DNA from: Mycolicibacterium vinylchloridicum
Lineage (GTDB): Bacteria; Actinomycetota; Actinomycetes; Mycobacteriales; Mycobacteriaceae
Direction: 5' to 3'
NCBI RefSeq assembly: GCF_013404075.1
Contig: NZ_JACBJQ010000037.1
Coordinates: forward strand, 1-58,913
DNA length: 58,913 nucleotides
The notes below the pieces were generated by a model. It did no database searches, was not told the DNA's origin, and worked only from the letters and a program-made list of their open reading frames with translations. Positions 1 through 7,706 of this stretch are shown here, piece by piece. Within the stretch, counting starts at the first letter, position 1. Each line of letters starts with the position of its first letter. Position numbers and translations under genes: made by a program.

Positions 1-117
1 GCGTGATTCGGGCCGAGGTGCCCTTGAACTTCTTCTTGTCGACGACGACGTTGGTGATCGTGCCCGGCCGCGGATCGACTTCGATCTGGCCCGAGACCGG
101 GAAGCTGATGGTTCCGG
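1..117. repeat. Direct repeat copy A, 117 bp, identical to 359-475
   Basis: Every base from 1 to 117 matches 359 to 475 at an offset of 358. Identity stops abruptly after 117 (a versus g at 476). A perfect match of this length at a sequence end is typical of an assembly-graph overlap, but it could also be recent gene conversion between MspA paralogues. Confidence 0.9.
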
Positions 118-213
118 AAGCGGCTCATCGGCCGCGGCGGTCGCCATGGGGGCGACCGCCGCTCCGACAGCGAGTGCGGCCAGCGCCGCGCCCTTGACGA
201 GCATTCGGTACAT
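1..213 (-). pseudogene. Chimeric fragment: secretion-signal start joined out of frame to a piece of an MspA-family gene; cut by window edge
   Basis: Reading leftward from an ATG at 213, about 32 residues form a good Sec-type signal: Lys near the N-terminus, an Ala/Val/Leu-rich core, and an Ala-Ala-Ala-Asp end. At 117/118 the sequence switches to DNA identical to 359-475 inside the neighbouring MspA-family gene. That DNA is read here in a different frame, so the continuation is Arg/Ser-rich and not MspA-like; it stays open to the window edge. The ATG lies 14 nt beyond the stop of the upstream porin-like gene. This is either a real deletion fusion of two secreted-protein genes or an assembly join at a repeat. 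Confidence 0.5.
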
Positions 214-227
214 CTGACGCACCGTTG

Positions 228-914
228 TCAGAAGACTTTGGTGATGCCGTAGTACGCGACGATGTCGTCGGCGTCGGTCCCGGAGCTGGTCAGTACCGCG
301 TACGAGCGCAGCGACGAAGCGCCGACACAGTTGTCGATCTTGATGTGGATGTCCTTGAGCGTGATTCGGGCCGAGGTGCCCTTGAACTTCTTCTTGTCGA
401 CGACGACGTTGGTGATCGTGCCCGGCCGCGGATCGACTTCGATCTGGCCCGAGACCGGGAAGCTGATGGTTCCGGGTAGCGAGAGACCACCGGTGCCGAG
501 GCTGGCGTTGCCCAAGCTGGCGCCCACCGAGCCGATGAGCTTGACCTTGTCCATTTCGACGCCGCACCCGACCTGGTAGCCCGCCTCCAGCGTTCCGCCG
601 GACACCGAACCGGTGGTGGTGCCGGTGAACGTCGCACCGACCACCCAGTCGCGAGACGACAGGGACGTCGTGAGCGGGGCAACCGGCACCTGCGTCTCAT
701 CCTTGGCGACCACCGTCAGCGTCCGGCCGTCGGGTGTCTTGGCGATACCGGGAACCGAGGAGGCGACCACGCCGGTGTCCGGTGGTGGTGGGGGAGCGCC
801 TGCGTCGACGACGGGCGGCGCCGCCGGATCCGCCGGGTCCGCCAATGCGAGCGGGGTCGCTCCCATCGGGATCAGCATGCAAACTGCAGCCGCGGTGGCA
901 AAGCGATGCAACAT
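228..914 (-). CDS. MspA-family porin-like secreted protein (copy 1)
   Basis: A 228-residue exported protein of the MspA family, whose founding member is the octameric outer-membrane porin of Mycobacterium smegmatis. A signal peptide covers about residues 1-25 (cleavage near ALA-DP), then a Pro/Ala-rich linker, then the beta-rich domain with the family hallmark GTLEAGYQVG. Unlike classical MspA, two cysteines stand in the mature domain (GCGVE and DNCVG) and could form a disulphide. The ATG at 914 has a GGAAGG stretch about 12 nt upstream, a layout shared with the paralogue next door. Porin activity is inferred from family only; this is a diverged branch and may not form a large pore. Confidence 0.8.
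   Translation of the reverse strand: MLHRFATAAAVCMLIPMGATPLALADPADPAAPPVVDAGAPPPPPDTGVVASSVPGIAKTPDGRTLTVVAKDETQVPVAPLTTSLSSRDWVVGATFTGTTTGSVSGGTLEAGYQVGCGVEMDKVKLIGSVGASLGNASLGTGGLSLPGTISFPVSGQIEVDPRPGTITNVVVDKKKFKGTSARITLKDIHIKIDNCVGASSLRSYAVLTSSGTDADDIVAYYGITKVF
359..475. repeat. Direct repeat copy B, inside the MspA-family gene
   Basis: This is the intact copy of the 117-bp repeat that also forms the left edge of the window. Here it sits in frame within the coding region of MspA-family copy 1. Confidence 0.9.
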
Positions 915-1121
915 GTCCTGTCGGCGCCTTCCGTCTCAATACATTGGATTCTGAGGAATGATCGATTGGTGGTGTGTCCAATTGATGAACGGGGCACCAA
1001 CGCTGCGCACCCGATGCTCATCCACTGGGCGTTCCCGCGGAGGTTTCCGGTGGTGCATTTCGGCTGCCCACCACCACGTCGATGACGGGCAGCCGAGTGC
1101 GGGAACGGCGATGTGAAGTTG

Positions 1122-1820
1122 TTAAACAGCTTTCGTGACGCCGAGGTAGGTCACCACGTCGTCGGTGTTGTCGGTGGAGCTGGTCAGCGTTGCGTACGAC
1201 CGGATGAAGGACTGGCCAGCGCAACCGTCGATCTTGATGCGGAATCCGGTGATGGAGATTCGGGGGGCGGTGCCCTTGAATTCCTTCTTGCCGACCGGAA
1301 CGATGTTCACCACGCCGGGCTTGAGGTCGATCTTCATCTGATACGACGCCGACAGGCCGAGCGTGACGGGCAGCAGCGAGCCGTTCACGAAGGGGATTCC
1401 CACGCCCGGGGTGATACCACCGGTGGCGATGGATTCGATGTCGTCCTGGATGATGCCGCAGCCGATCTGGTAGCCGGCCTCCAGGGTGCCGCCGGCCAGT
1501 TTGGTGTCGCCGCCGCCGGTCACCGAACCGTTAAAGGTCCCGTCGACGAGGTATTCCCGCGACCACGGCGAATTCGTCAGCGAGGCAACGGGTTCGATCG
1601 ACTCGTCTTTGCCCGACACGCTGAGAGACCAGCCGTCGGGCGTCTTGAGAACTCCGGGCGCCGCGGAGGGTACCGGTCCTGCAGGGCCGCCGGGCACCGG
1701 TCCGGCGTTGGCGACAGGTGCCACGTTGGGATCGGCCGGCGGGTCGGCGAGCGCGAGCGGGGCCGCTCCGATCGGTGCCAGCAGGCATACTCCAGCCAGT
1801 GCGGCAAAGCGTTTCAACAT
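1122..1820 (-). CDS. MspA-family porin-like secreted protein (copy 2)
   Basis: A 232-residue paralogue of the gene at 228-914 in tandem on the same strand. The start at 1820 gives a signal peptide nearly parallel to the neighbour's (MLKRFAALAG, then APLALADP) and a conserved 5' leader. The frame stays open upstream to 1907, but that extension would precede the signal peptide and is unlikely to be coding. The GTLEAGYQIG motif is present, as are two cysteines (GCGII, DGCAG). A role in outer-membrane permeability is inferred. About 200 bp without another gene separates it from copy 1. Confidence 0.8.
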   Translation of the reverse strand: MLKRFAALAGVCLLAPIGAAPLALADPPADPNVAPVANAGPVPGGPAGPVPSAAPGVLKTPDGWSLSVSGKDESIEPVASLTNSPWSREYLVDGTFNGSVTGGGDTKLAGGTLEAGYQIGCGIIQDDIESIATGGITPGVGIPFVNGSLLPVTLGLSASYQMKIDLKPGVVNIVPVGKKEFKGTAPRISITGFRIKIDGCAGQSFIRSYATLTSSTDNTDDVVTYLGVTKAV

Positions 1821-2205
1821 GTCGTGTTGGCGCCTCTCGTAGTTGATAACCACTGTGTCGTTCGGAGGAATCATTGAGTTGGAGGGTGTCTCGCCGGTAA
1901 ACACCACCCCAATAACTCTCGCCCGATTACCGTCTACCGAGCGTCATGCGCGCCCGCGGACCGTCATCCGGGCGGTTTTCGGTCTCAAGGCGGTATCAAC
2001 TGGGCGCGAAGCCGGTGAAGGTGACACCCGATCGATCCTTGGACGGTGCCCGGCGTTCGTTGCTTGTTAACCATTGAGTCAGCTATCCCACCCATGATCA
2101 CTTCGTCCTGACCCTGCGCAACCCTGACGTCACGGGTGCGGGTTGGGCTGGTTTGGACCATCCAGCCGGGACGGTTCGGGGGAGCCCACGATCCAGGAGG
2201 ACGCG
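1821..2205. promoter_or_regulatory. Divergent intergenic region between MspA-family copy 2 and a secreted-protein gene
   Basis: About 385 bp hold no convincing gene. Both flanking genes point away, so promoters for both must lie here. A strong ribosome-binding site (aggagg at 2195-2200) precedes the rightward gene. I see no clear -35/-10 pair or operator. Confidence 0.5.
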
Positions 2206-2763
2206 ATGAGATCACCGCTGAGACAAGGCAAGACACTGACTGCAGCGTTGGTGGTGTCCGGGTTGGCCCTGTTTGCTGCGCCTGTCGCCGCGGCCGACCC
2301 CGACGAGCAGACCGAACAACCAGCCCCCGCGCCGGGCCCTGTGCCCGTCATGGTGGCCGCGGCCCCGCCGGATGCGCCAGAGGCTTCTGCGGTGCCCGAC
2401 GCCTGTAAGCAATTCGGGGCGGCGCTGGACCACGCGGCGACGTATTACGAGGACTTCGCCTACGATTCCGCCGGCAACGGAAACAGCGTCAACTACGACG
2501 ACCCGAACGTCGCGAATGCGAATGTCTACGGCCGAACCGCGCTGCGCGAGTCCGCCGCTGCCGCCATGTCGGCGGCGTCGACGCCGGGGCTTCCCGGCGA
2601 TATTGCAGCGCCGATGCGGTCCTGGTCACTGCGGGCGGCAAAGCTGTTGCTGATCATGGGGATTCGTGGTGGTGGTGACTCGCTGAACGCGACGGCCGAC
2701 GATATGAACACCGATGCCAACAATGCGCAGATGGCGTGTGCGCTCAACGGCGCACGTGCCTGA
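2206..2763 (+). CDS. Secreted protein of unknown function
   Basis: A 185-residue exported protein. The ATG at 2206 follows aggagg with 5-nt spacing and starts a clear signal peptide (RQGK, a hydrophobic core, cleavage near AAA-DP around residue 30). The mature part begins with a Pro/Ala-rich stretch and continues as a helical domain with one cysteine at each end (DACKQF and MACAL), suggesting one disulphide. An upstream in-frame ATG at 2143 lacks a ribosome-binding site and would bury the signal. I do not recognise a functional family. A strong hairpin follows 27 bp after the stop. Confidence 0.8.
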   Translation: MRSPLRQGKTLTAALVVSGLALFAAPVAAADPDEQTEQPAPAPGPVPVMVAAAPPDAPEASAVPDACKQFGAALDHAATYYEDFAYDSAGNGNSVNYDDPNVANANVYGRTALRESAAAAMSAASTPGLPGDIAAPMRSWSLRAAKLLLIMGIRGGGDSLNATADDMNTDANNAQMACALNGARA

Positions 2764-2790
2764 CCTCTAACTGCCAACTGCCCCAACGAA

Positions 2791-2820
2791 ATCGGCCCCC
2801 TCCTTTCGGAGGGGGCCGAT
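2791..2820. terminator. Bidirectional intrinsic-type terminator hairpin
   Basis: A perfect 13-bp stem (2791-2803 with 2808-2820, arm atcggccccctcc) closes a 4-nt tttc loop. It lies between two convergent genes and can serve both. There is no strong U-tract, as is usual in mycobacteria. Confidence 0.8.
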
Positions 2821-2839
2821 TCGATTGTTGAGGAAGGGA

Positions 2840-4321
2840 TTACCCGCCGGCGCCGCCGGTACCGCCCTTGCCCGGGTTGCCGCCGATCGAGCCCGAGCCG
2901 CCCTGGCCGGCGCTGCCTGCGGTGGCGCCACCCTTGCCGCCGGTGCCGCCGTTGCCACCCTTGCCGCCGCTGATGACGCTGCCGCCGCCGGTGCCACCGT
3001 TACCGCCCTTGCCGCCGGTGCCGGTCGTGGCGCCGTCGCCGCCGGTGCCTCCGCCCGCGCCCGCACCACCGCTGAAGCCGCCGAAGCCGCCGGTGCCGCC
3101 GTTGCCGCCAACACCGCCGGTGGCACCCTTGCCGCCCTTGCCGCCAGCTGCGCCTGCGCCACCGTTGTTGCCGCCCAGGCCGCCGGTGCCGCCGGTGCCG
3201 CCGTTGCCCCCGGCGCCGGTCGTGCTCGTGCCGCCATCGCCACCGGCCGCTCCCGCGCCACCGTTACCGGTCGCGCCGCCGGCGCCGCCACTACCGCCGG
3301 TGCCGCCGTTGCCGCCGGCCCCGGTGCCGCCGGTTCCGCCGACACCACCGACACCACCGGCGCCACCGTTACCGGATACCAGACCGCCGGTTCCGCCGGT
3401 GCCGCCCGAGCCGCCGTTGCCACCGGTCGCCGTGCCCGCACCGCCGGCACCGCCGGCGCCACCGGCACCGCCCGCCGCGTTGCCGTAGAAGCCGCCCTTG
3501 CCGCCATTGCCGCCGGCGCCGCCGTCGGTGCCAGTAGCACCGCCGCCGTAGCCGGCCCCGCCCGCGCCCCCGGCACCGGCGCTGCCGCTACCTGCGATGG
3601 GCGCGCTGGCGGCGTTGCCGCCGTTACCGCCCGCGCCGCCGGCCACACCGGCCGTCGTGCTGGCGCCACCCGCACCACCGGTGCCACCGCTACCGGACAG
3701 GGCACCGGCGTTGCCGCCATTGCCGCCGGCGCCGCCGGCGATACCCTTGCCGCCGTTGCCGCCGCCGCCGCCGAAGAGCGCGCCGGACGAGGAACTGCCG
3801 GCGAGCAGCCCGCCGTTGCCGCCGTTGCCGCCCTTGCCGCCGTTGACGGAGGCACTCAGGGCGTCGCCGCCGTTACCGCCGTTCCCGTACAGCCCGGCGC
3901 TGCCGCCGTTGCCGCCGTTGTAGCCGTTGCCGCCGTTGCCCATCAGCAGGCCGCCGCGGCCACCGTTGCACGCGCTGGTGCACTGCGCGGCGTCGGCTGC
4001 GCTGTAGCTGTAGCCGTTGCCGATGAGCAAGCCGCCGTTGGGGTTTTCGGCGGTGCCGTTGCCGATGAACATGGAGACGAGGTCACCAGCGGCATTGGCC
4101 GAGGCGGCACCCGTGACGGTCTTCAGGCTGACGGGGCCGCAACCGGCCTCCCCGATCGTGCAGTCGACCGACGTCAGCGTGTAAGCCGGCGCTGCTGCGG
4201 GGACAGGAGCATCGGTGGTCGCGAACAGAACACCCGCGCCCACCATCGCCGCACCGGCGATACCCGTGGTCATGAAGGCTGGGGTCACCACACGGGGCGA
4301 TTTCTTGCGGTGTTTGGACAA
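2840..4321 (-). CDS. PGRS-like glycine-rich repeat protein without a PE domain
   Basis: A 493-residue protein. The start is TTG at 4321, with a gaaggga box about 9 nt upstream. Residues 1-40 are a Lys/Arg-rich N-terminus followed by a hydrophobic segment (secretion signal or anchor). A ~90-residue non-repetitive part with several cysteines follows, and then about 370 residues of tandem GGxGG / GNGGxGG triplets like the PGRS domains of mycobacterial PE_PGRS proteins. There is no N-terminal PE domain. Cell-surface or secreted location is inferred. The antisense strand shows a long open frame only because of the codon periodicity of GGC/GGT repeats. No related neighbour. Confidence 0.8.
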   Translation of the reverse strand: MSKHRKKSPRVVTPAFMTTGIAGAAMVGAGVLFATTDAPVPAAAPAYTLTSVDCTIGEAGCGPVSLKTVTGAASANAAGDLVSMFIGNGTAENPNGGLLIGNGYSYSAADAAQCTSACNGGRGGLLMGNGGNGYNGGNGGSAGLYGNGGNGGDALSASVNGGKGGNGGNGGLLAGSSSSGALFGGGGGNGGKGIAGGAGGNGGNAGALSGSGGTGGAGGASTTAGVAGGAGGNGGNAASAPIAGSGSAGAGGAGGAGYGGGATGTDGGAGGNGGKGGFYGNAAGGAGGAGGAGGAGTATGGNGGSGGTGGTGGLVSGNGGAGGVGGVGGTGGTGAGGNGGTGGSGGAGGATGNGGAGAAGGDGGTSTTGAGGNGGTGGTGGLGGNNGGAGAAGGKGGKGATGGVGGNGGTGGFGGFSGGAGAGGGTGGDGATTGTGGKGGNGGTGGGSVISGGKGGNGGTGGKGGATAGSAGQGGSGSIGGNPGKGGTGGAGG

Positions 4322-4490
4322 GATCGGAATTCCCTTCGGAGAAGAAGATCAACCGGCAAAGGCGCCGAGTGGTTCACTGCCAGGGAAATCCAAGGAGACG
4401 CCCATTGCTGCGGGCTGGCCCCCACTTGGCGCACTGCCGAACTTCGTGCAAACGCCAGCTGAACCCAACCTGTAAAACTCGCCGTAGTGG

Positions 4491-5012
4491 CTATTTACAG
4501 AGTTCGGCGATCCGGGTGTTGAGCGACTCGGCGTTGCGCAGGCGGTCCGCCTGTGCCGTGTCGGTGTTGGGCACCCCGGCTAACGCGTTCATCGAAATAT
4601 CCTGCAACCCGGCCGCGAAGGTGCGAATCGCATCGGCGAGGTCCGCCGGCGTGCCGGGATTCAGGTGGGCCAACAGGTAGGTCGCGCCGCCGGACATCGC
4701 CAGCCGGGCGTTCGCCGCCACGCCCTGCACCTCGGCTCCCGGGTCGGCGTGGCTCTGCAGCGAAATCGCCGTACTCACGGTGCGGTGGGCGGTGCAGGCG
4801 TTGGTCTTGGGGTCGCCGCTCTGCGATGCGACGGTGGGCGACGGGGTCTTGGGCGTCGGCCGCAGGAGCGCCCAGCCGGCCAGGCCTGCCGCGATCAGCG
4901 CGACCACCAACGCCGCGACGGCGATCCAATTCGTCGATCGGGATGGGCGGGCGGAACGGTGAGACGAGGGCGATTCGTAGGCTGCGGTCGTCTCTTCGGT
5001 CGGCTCCGACAT
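4491..5012 (-). CDS. Membrane-anchored protein of unknown function
   Basis: A 173-residue protein starting at ATG 5012. A polar, Ser/Glu-rich cytoplasmic N-terminus (about 27 residues) precedes one transmembrane helix (about 28-50, NWIAVAALVVALIAAGLAGW). A Pro/Thr linker and a soluble extracytoplasmic domain with two cysteines (NACTAH and the final ELCK) follow. The layout matches many mycobacterial single-pass proteins with helical exterior domains; no function can be assigned. No good ribosome-binding site is visible, so a leaderless transcript is possible. An in-frame TTG at 5042 is an alternative start. Confidence 0.75.
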   Translation of the reverse strand: MSEPTEETTAAYESPSSHRSARPSRSTNWIAVAALVVALIAAGLAGWALLRPTPKTPSPTVASQSGDPKTNACTAHRTVSTAISLQSHADPGAEVQGVAANARLAMSGGATYLLAHLNPGTPADLADAIRTFAAGLQDISMNALAGVPNTDTAQADRLRNAESLNTRIAELCK

Positions 5013-5080
5013 GACGACGATACTAATCACGAGCTCTGGCAATGCTTCAAGAGCGTAGTCTGGCTGCGGAAAGGCAAACT

Positions 5081-5338
5081 GTGGTTGCGATATTGACGCG
5101 CACGAGTGTGGTGCTTGCGTGCGCAGTCCTGGCGACGGGGATCGTCGCGTCGCCCCATGCGACAGCGCAGGGATGTCCGCCGGGCCACATCAACAACCAG
5201 TACACCGGGCAGTGCTATCTGCAGGGAAGTGCCCCCACGATCAACGGCATTCCGTGCGTGGCCAGCAATACCGGCCTGTGCCAATCATTTCGGCAGAATC
5301 AACAGCCGCCGAGGAAGCCCTACACCGCTATCGGCTGA
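5081..5338 (+). CDS. Small secreted cysteine-containing protein
   Basis: An 85-residue exported protein. The GTG at 5081 is chosen because a strong ribosome-binding site (ggaaagg) ends 6 nt upstream and the start gives a standard signal peptide (ILTRTS, then a hydrophobic core, cleavage near HATAQ). An ATG at 5042 in frame would add 13 polar residues. The mature peptide of about 55 residues has four cysteines (GCPPG, QCYLQ, PCVAS, LCQSF), probably two disulphides. Function unknown. It overlaps nothing and is divergent from the membrane-anchored protein. Confidence 0.75.
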   Translation: MVAILTRTSVVLACAVLATGIVASPHATAQGCPPGHINNQYTGQCYLQGSAPTINGIPCVASNTGLCQSFRQNQQPPRKPYTAIG

Positions 5339-5352
5339 TGTCGGCCGCGAAA

Positions 5353-6138
5353 CTACGTCCGCGCCAACATCTTTGTGAGCAACCGCTGCATCCAGTTCGG
5401 GGTCACCTGCGACATCGCCGCCAGCACGCTGGTCTGGCGGCCGACGGGATAGTGCACCCTGGGCAGCCGGCGCCGACCGCGACGGGTTGCCGAAAAGACG
5501 GCCTTGGCCACATCGTCGGGCCCGAGGTTGATCCCGAGCGACTTCGTACTGCCGGTTTCGACGCCGTCGGTCATGGCAGTGTTGACGAACAGCGGCCACA
5601 TCGCCAGCACACGGATGTCATAACGCCGCCACTCCAACTCGAGTGCCTCGGTCAGCGCACGCAGCGCGAACTTGGTGGCCGAATACGTGGCGAGTTCGGG
5701 TTGGCCGTAGAGTGCCGACGCCGAGCACATGTTGACCACCTGGGCGTCTGCGGTATCGCGCAGGTAGGGGAACGCGGCGTGCAGACCGGCGAGCGCGCCA
5801 TAGACGTTGATATCGATCATCTGGCGGTGCGCGGTCAGCGGGACGTCCTGGAACGCGCCGGCGGTCAGCACCCCGGCGTTGTTCACCAGGATGTCGAGTT
5901 TTCCTGCCGCGCCGGCGAATTCGGCCAGACACGCCGACCAAGCGCTGGCGTCGGTGACATCGAGTTCACCGATCACGATCTCACCGCCGCGTGCGGCGAT
6001 CTCGTCGCGCAGCGAGGCCAGCCCGCCGAGGTCGACGTCGTAGGCGCCGACGCGGTAGCCGTTCGCGGCGAACCTCAGCGCGGTCGCCCGGCCGATGCCC
6101 GCTGCGGCTCCGGTGATGAAGACGCCGGGGGCGCTCAT
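5353..6138 (-). CDS. Short-chain dehydrogenase/reductase
   Basis: A 261-residue classical SDR that would oxidise or reduce an alcohol/ketone with NAD(P). It has the TGAAAGIG cofactor loop at 9-16, NNAG at 86-89, the catalytic Ser region near 139-141, and Tyr152-x3-Lys156. The Asp at the end of strand beta-2 (AYDVD) favours NAD over NADP. It is the last gene of a leftward P450/small-protein/SDR operon, with a 4-nt ATGA overlap with the preceding stop. A product of the P450 is a plausible substrate; the exact compound is unknown. Confidence 0.85.
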   Translation of the reverse strand: MSAPGVFITGAAAGIGRATALRFAANGYRVGAYDVDLGGLASLRDEIAARGGEIVIGELDVTDASAWSACLAEFAGAAGKLDILVNNAGVLTAGAFQDVPLTAHRQMIDINVYGALAGLHAAFPYLRDTADAQVVNMCSASALYGQPELATYSATKFALRALTEALELEWRRYDIRVLAMWPLFVNTAMTDGVETGSTKSLGINLGPDDVAKAVFSATRRGRRRLPRVHYPVGRQTSVLAAMSQVTPNWMQRLLTKMLART

Positions 6139-6395
6139 ACGACTTTCAGATGCGGCGCCCCGACCGCCGGCTCCGAGGCGATGCGGTCGTTGGCCGCGGC
6201 CATCGCGGTGTCGACCCGCACGGCAGCGGTCTGGCAGGCCGCGGTGGCCTTGCGGCCCAGCCCGTCGAGGTCGTCGGCGGCGTTGCGCAGGTATGACGTG
6301 AGCGTGATGCGCAGCCGTTCACCGGCGCGAGCCAGACGGTTGCGAACCCGGTCGTCGATCGTCACGGTGACGTAGGGCAGTTCGAGTGAGATCAT
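6135..6395 (-). CDS. Small conserved-type protein between P450 and SDR
   Basis: An 86-residue soluble, probably helical protein that I do not recognise. The ATG at 6395 has ggagg about 8 nt upstream. It sits 43 bp after the P450 and overlaps the SDR start by 4 nt, so the three genes are probably co-transcribed. It has no cysteines and is not a ferredoxin, so it cannot be the electron donor of the P450. Confidence 0.65.
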   Translation of the reverse strand: MISLELPYVTVTIDDRVRNRLARAGERLRITLTSYLRNAADDLDGLGRKATAACQTAAVRVDTAMAAANDRIASEPAVGAPHLKVV

Positions 6396-6438
6396 GTGCG
6401 CGCCTCCAGAGCCGTTCAGTCGAATGTAGACGAACCGC

Positions 6439-7659
6439 TCAGGATGCGGAGACGCGTACGGCGGCCGGGCCGCGGACGGCGTAGTTGGTGCCGAAGTCGA
6501 TCGGAGCGTGGACCTGCCAGTCCGGCAGGGCATCGATGAGTTCGTCGAGGAAGACCTGAGCTTCCAACCGAGCGAGGTTCATGCCAAGGCAGCTGTGCAA
6601 CCCGAACGCGTAGCCGAGGTGGGACAGCTTGGGCCGGCGCACGTCGAACTGATCGGGCCGCTCCCACCGCAGCGGATCGCGGTTGGCCGCACCGAGCAGC
6701 AGCGTGATGCGTGCACCGGCCGGGATGGCGACCCCGGCCACCGTGACGTCGTCGGCGATCACGTCGCGGAACACCGAGTGCGTGATTGTCTCGTACCGGT
6801 GCACCTCCTCGACCGCAGCGGGGATCAACGACCGGTCCGCCCGCACGGCGCGACGCTGGGCGGGGTGCTCGGCGAACGTCGCGACGATCTGGGCGAGCAG
6901 CTTGGCGGTCGTCTCGTTACCGGCGAAGACCAGTTGAGTATTGCCCGCGACCACTTCCTGCTCGGTCATGTGACTGCGCGCGTAGGAATGCCGGACCATC
7001 GTGGCGATCAGCCCCGGCTCGAAGCCCGGTGAATCCCGCAGCCTGGCGATCTCGTCGCGCAGGTAGGCGTTGAGCTCCGCGGTCGCTTTCCGGCCCGCGG
7101 CGATCAGTTCCGCACCGCGCTTTCCGGGATTCGTATATCCCTCGGCCGAGGCGCCCATCGCGTCGCTCCACGCCGAGAACTGGTCGACCATGGCCGACTC
7201 GATGCCCAGCATCCGCGCGATCACTTCGGTGGGGATGCCGCGGGTCAGTTCGGTGACGATCTCGACCGTCTCGCCGGCCCGCAACCGGGCCAGCACCGGC
7301 TCCAGGCGGCGACGGACGATGTCGGTGACCATCGGGCGCAGTGCGGCCAGGTCCTTCGCACGGAAGTCGTGCGACCAGATCGATCGGATCCGGTCGTGAT
7401 GCGGGCCGTCGTAGAACTCCATCGTCGGGCCACCGAACACACCGGCCTGTTCGGCCTGCCCCTTTTCCGAGCCGAACCGTTCGGTGTCGGTGAGGATCAT
7501 CTTGGCGGGGCCGAAATCGCTGACCATCCACCGGTTCACCCGCTCATTGAAGATCACCCCGCCGCTGGCGCGGATCTCTTCGTAGCGCGCCCACGGAAGC
7601 CGCACGAATTCCGGGTCCGCGGTGTCGAATGCGAGCCGAGGAGGGCTGGCTGCGGTCAT
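6439..7659 (-). CDS. Cytochrome P450 (first of two)
   Basis: A 406-residue soluble bacterial P450 with AGNETT at 246-251 (oxygen-activating I-helix, Glu in place of the common Asp), the K-helix ExxR at 285-288, and the heme loop FGLHSCLG with ligand Cys357. It would hydroxylate a hydrophobic substrate using electrons from a ferredoxin. No ferredoxin is adjacent, so the donor must come from elsewhere (for example the ferredoxins at 39785 or 45532). It is the first gene of the P450/small-protein/SDR operon and is divergent from the cyclase-family gene across 47 bp. The start at 7659 gives the usual N-terminus; the family number cannot be assigned by eye. Confidence 0.9.
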   Translation of the reverse strand: MTAASPPRLAFDTADPEFVRLPWARYEEIRASGGVIFNERVNRWMVSDFGPAKMILTDTERFGSEKGQAEQAGVFGGPTMEFYDGPHHDRIRSIWSHDFRAKDLAALRPMVTDIVRRRLEPVLARLRAGETVEIVTELTRGIPTEVIARMLGIESAMVDQFSAWSDAMGASAEGYTNPGKRGAELIAAGRKATAELNAYLRDEIARLRDSPGFEPGLIATMVRHSYARSHMTEQEVVAGNTQLVFAGNETTAKLLAQIVATFAEHPAQRRAVRADRSLIPAAVEEVHRYETITHSVFRDVIADDVTVAGVAIPAGARITLLLGAANRDPLRWERPDQFDVRRPKLSHLGYAFGLHSCLGMNLARLEAQVFLDELIDALPDWQVHAPIDFGTNYAVRGPAAVRVSAS

Positions 7660-7706
7660 CGGCCAGATCGTTCCAGAATTTACAACCTTGTGCAATTGTG
7701 TAACGC
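7660..7706. promoter_or_regulatory. Short divergent promoter with AT-rich imperfect dyad
   Basis: Only 47 bp separate the P450 and cyclase-family starts. The AT-rich part holds a direct TTGTG repeat (7688 and 7696) flanking CAA, and an imperfect dyad (ttacaa near 7680, ttgtgtaa ending near 7702). A shared operator is plausible but unproven. Confidence 0.35.

Noticed and set aside
1031..1107. gttcccgc ... gcgggaac inverted repeat between the two MspA-family genes
   Set aside because: The arms are only 8 bp with a loop of about 60 nt; too weak to call a terminator or operator.
2825..4462. A 545-residue open frame on the + strand opposite the PGRS-like gene, and a 362-residue one on the - strand in another frame (2767-3855)
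   Set aside because: Both are low-complexity Ala/Pro/Val shadows caused by the periodic GGC/GCC codons; no ribosome-binding site or recognisable domain.
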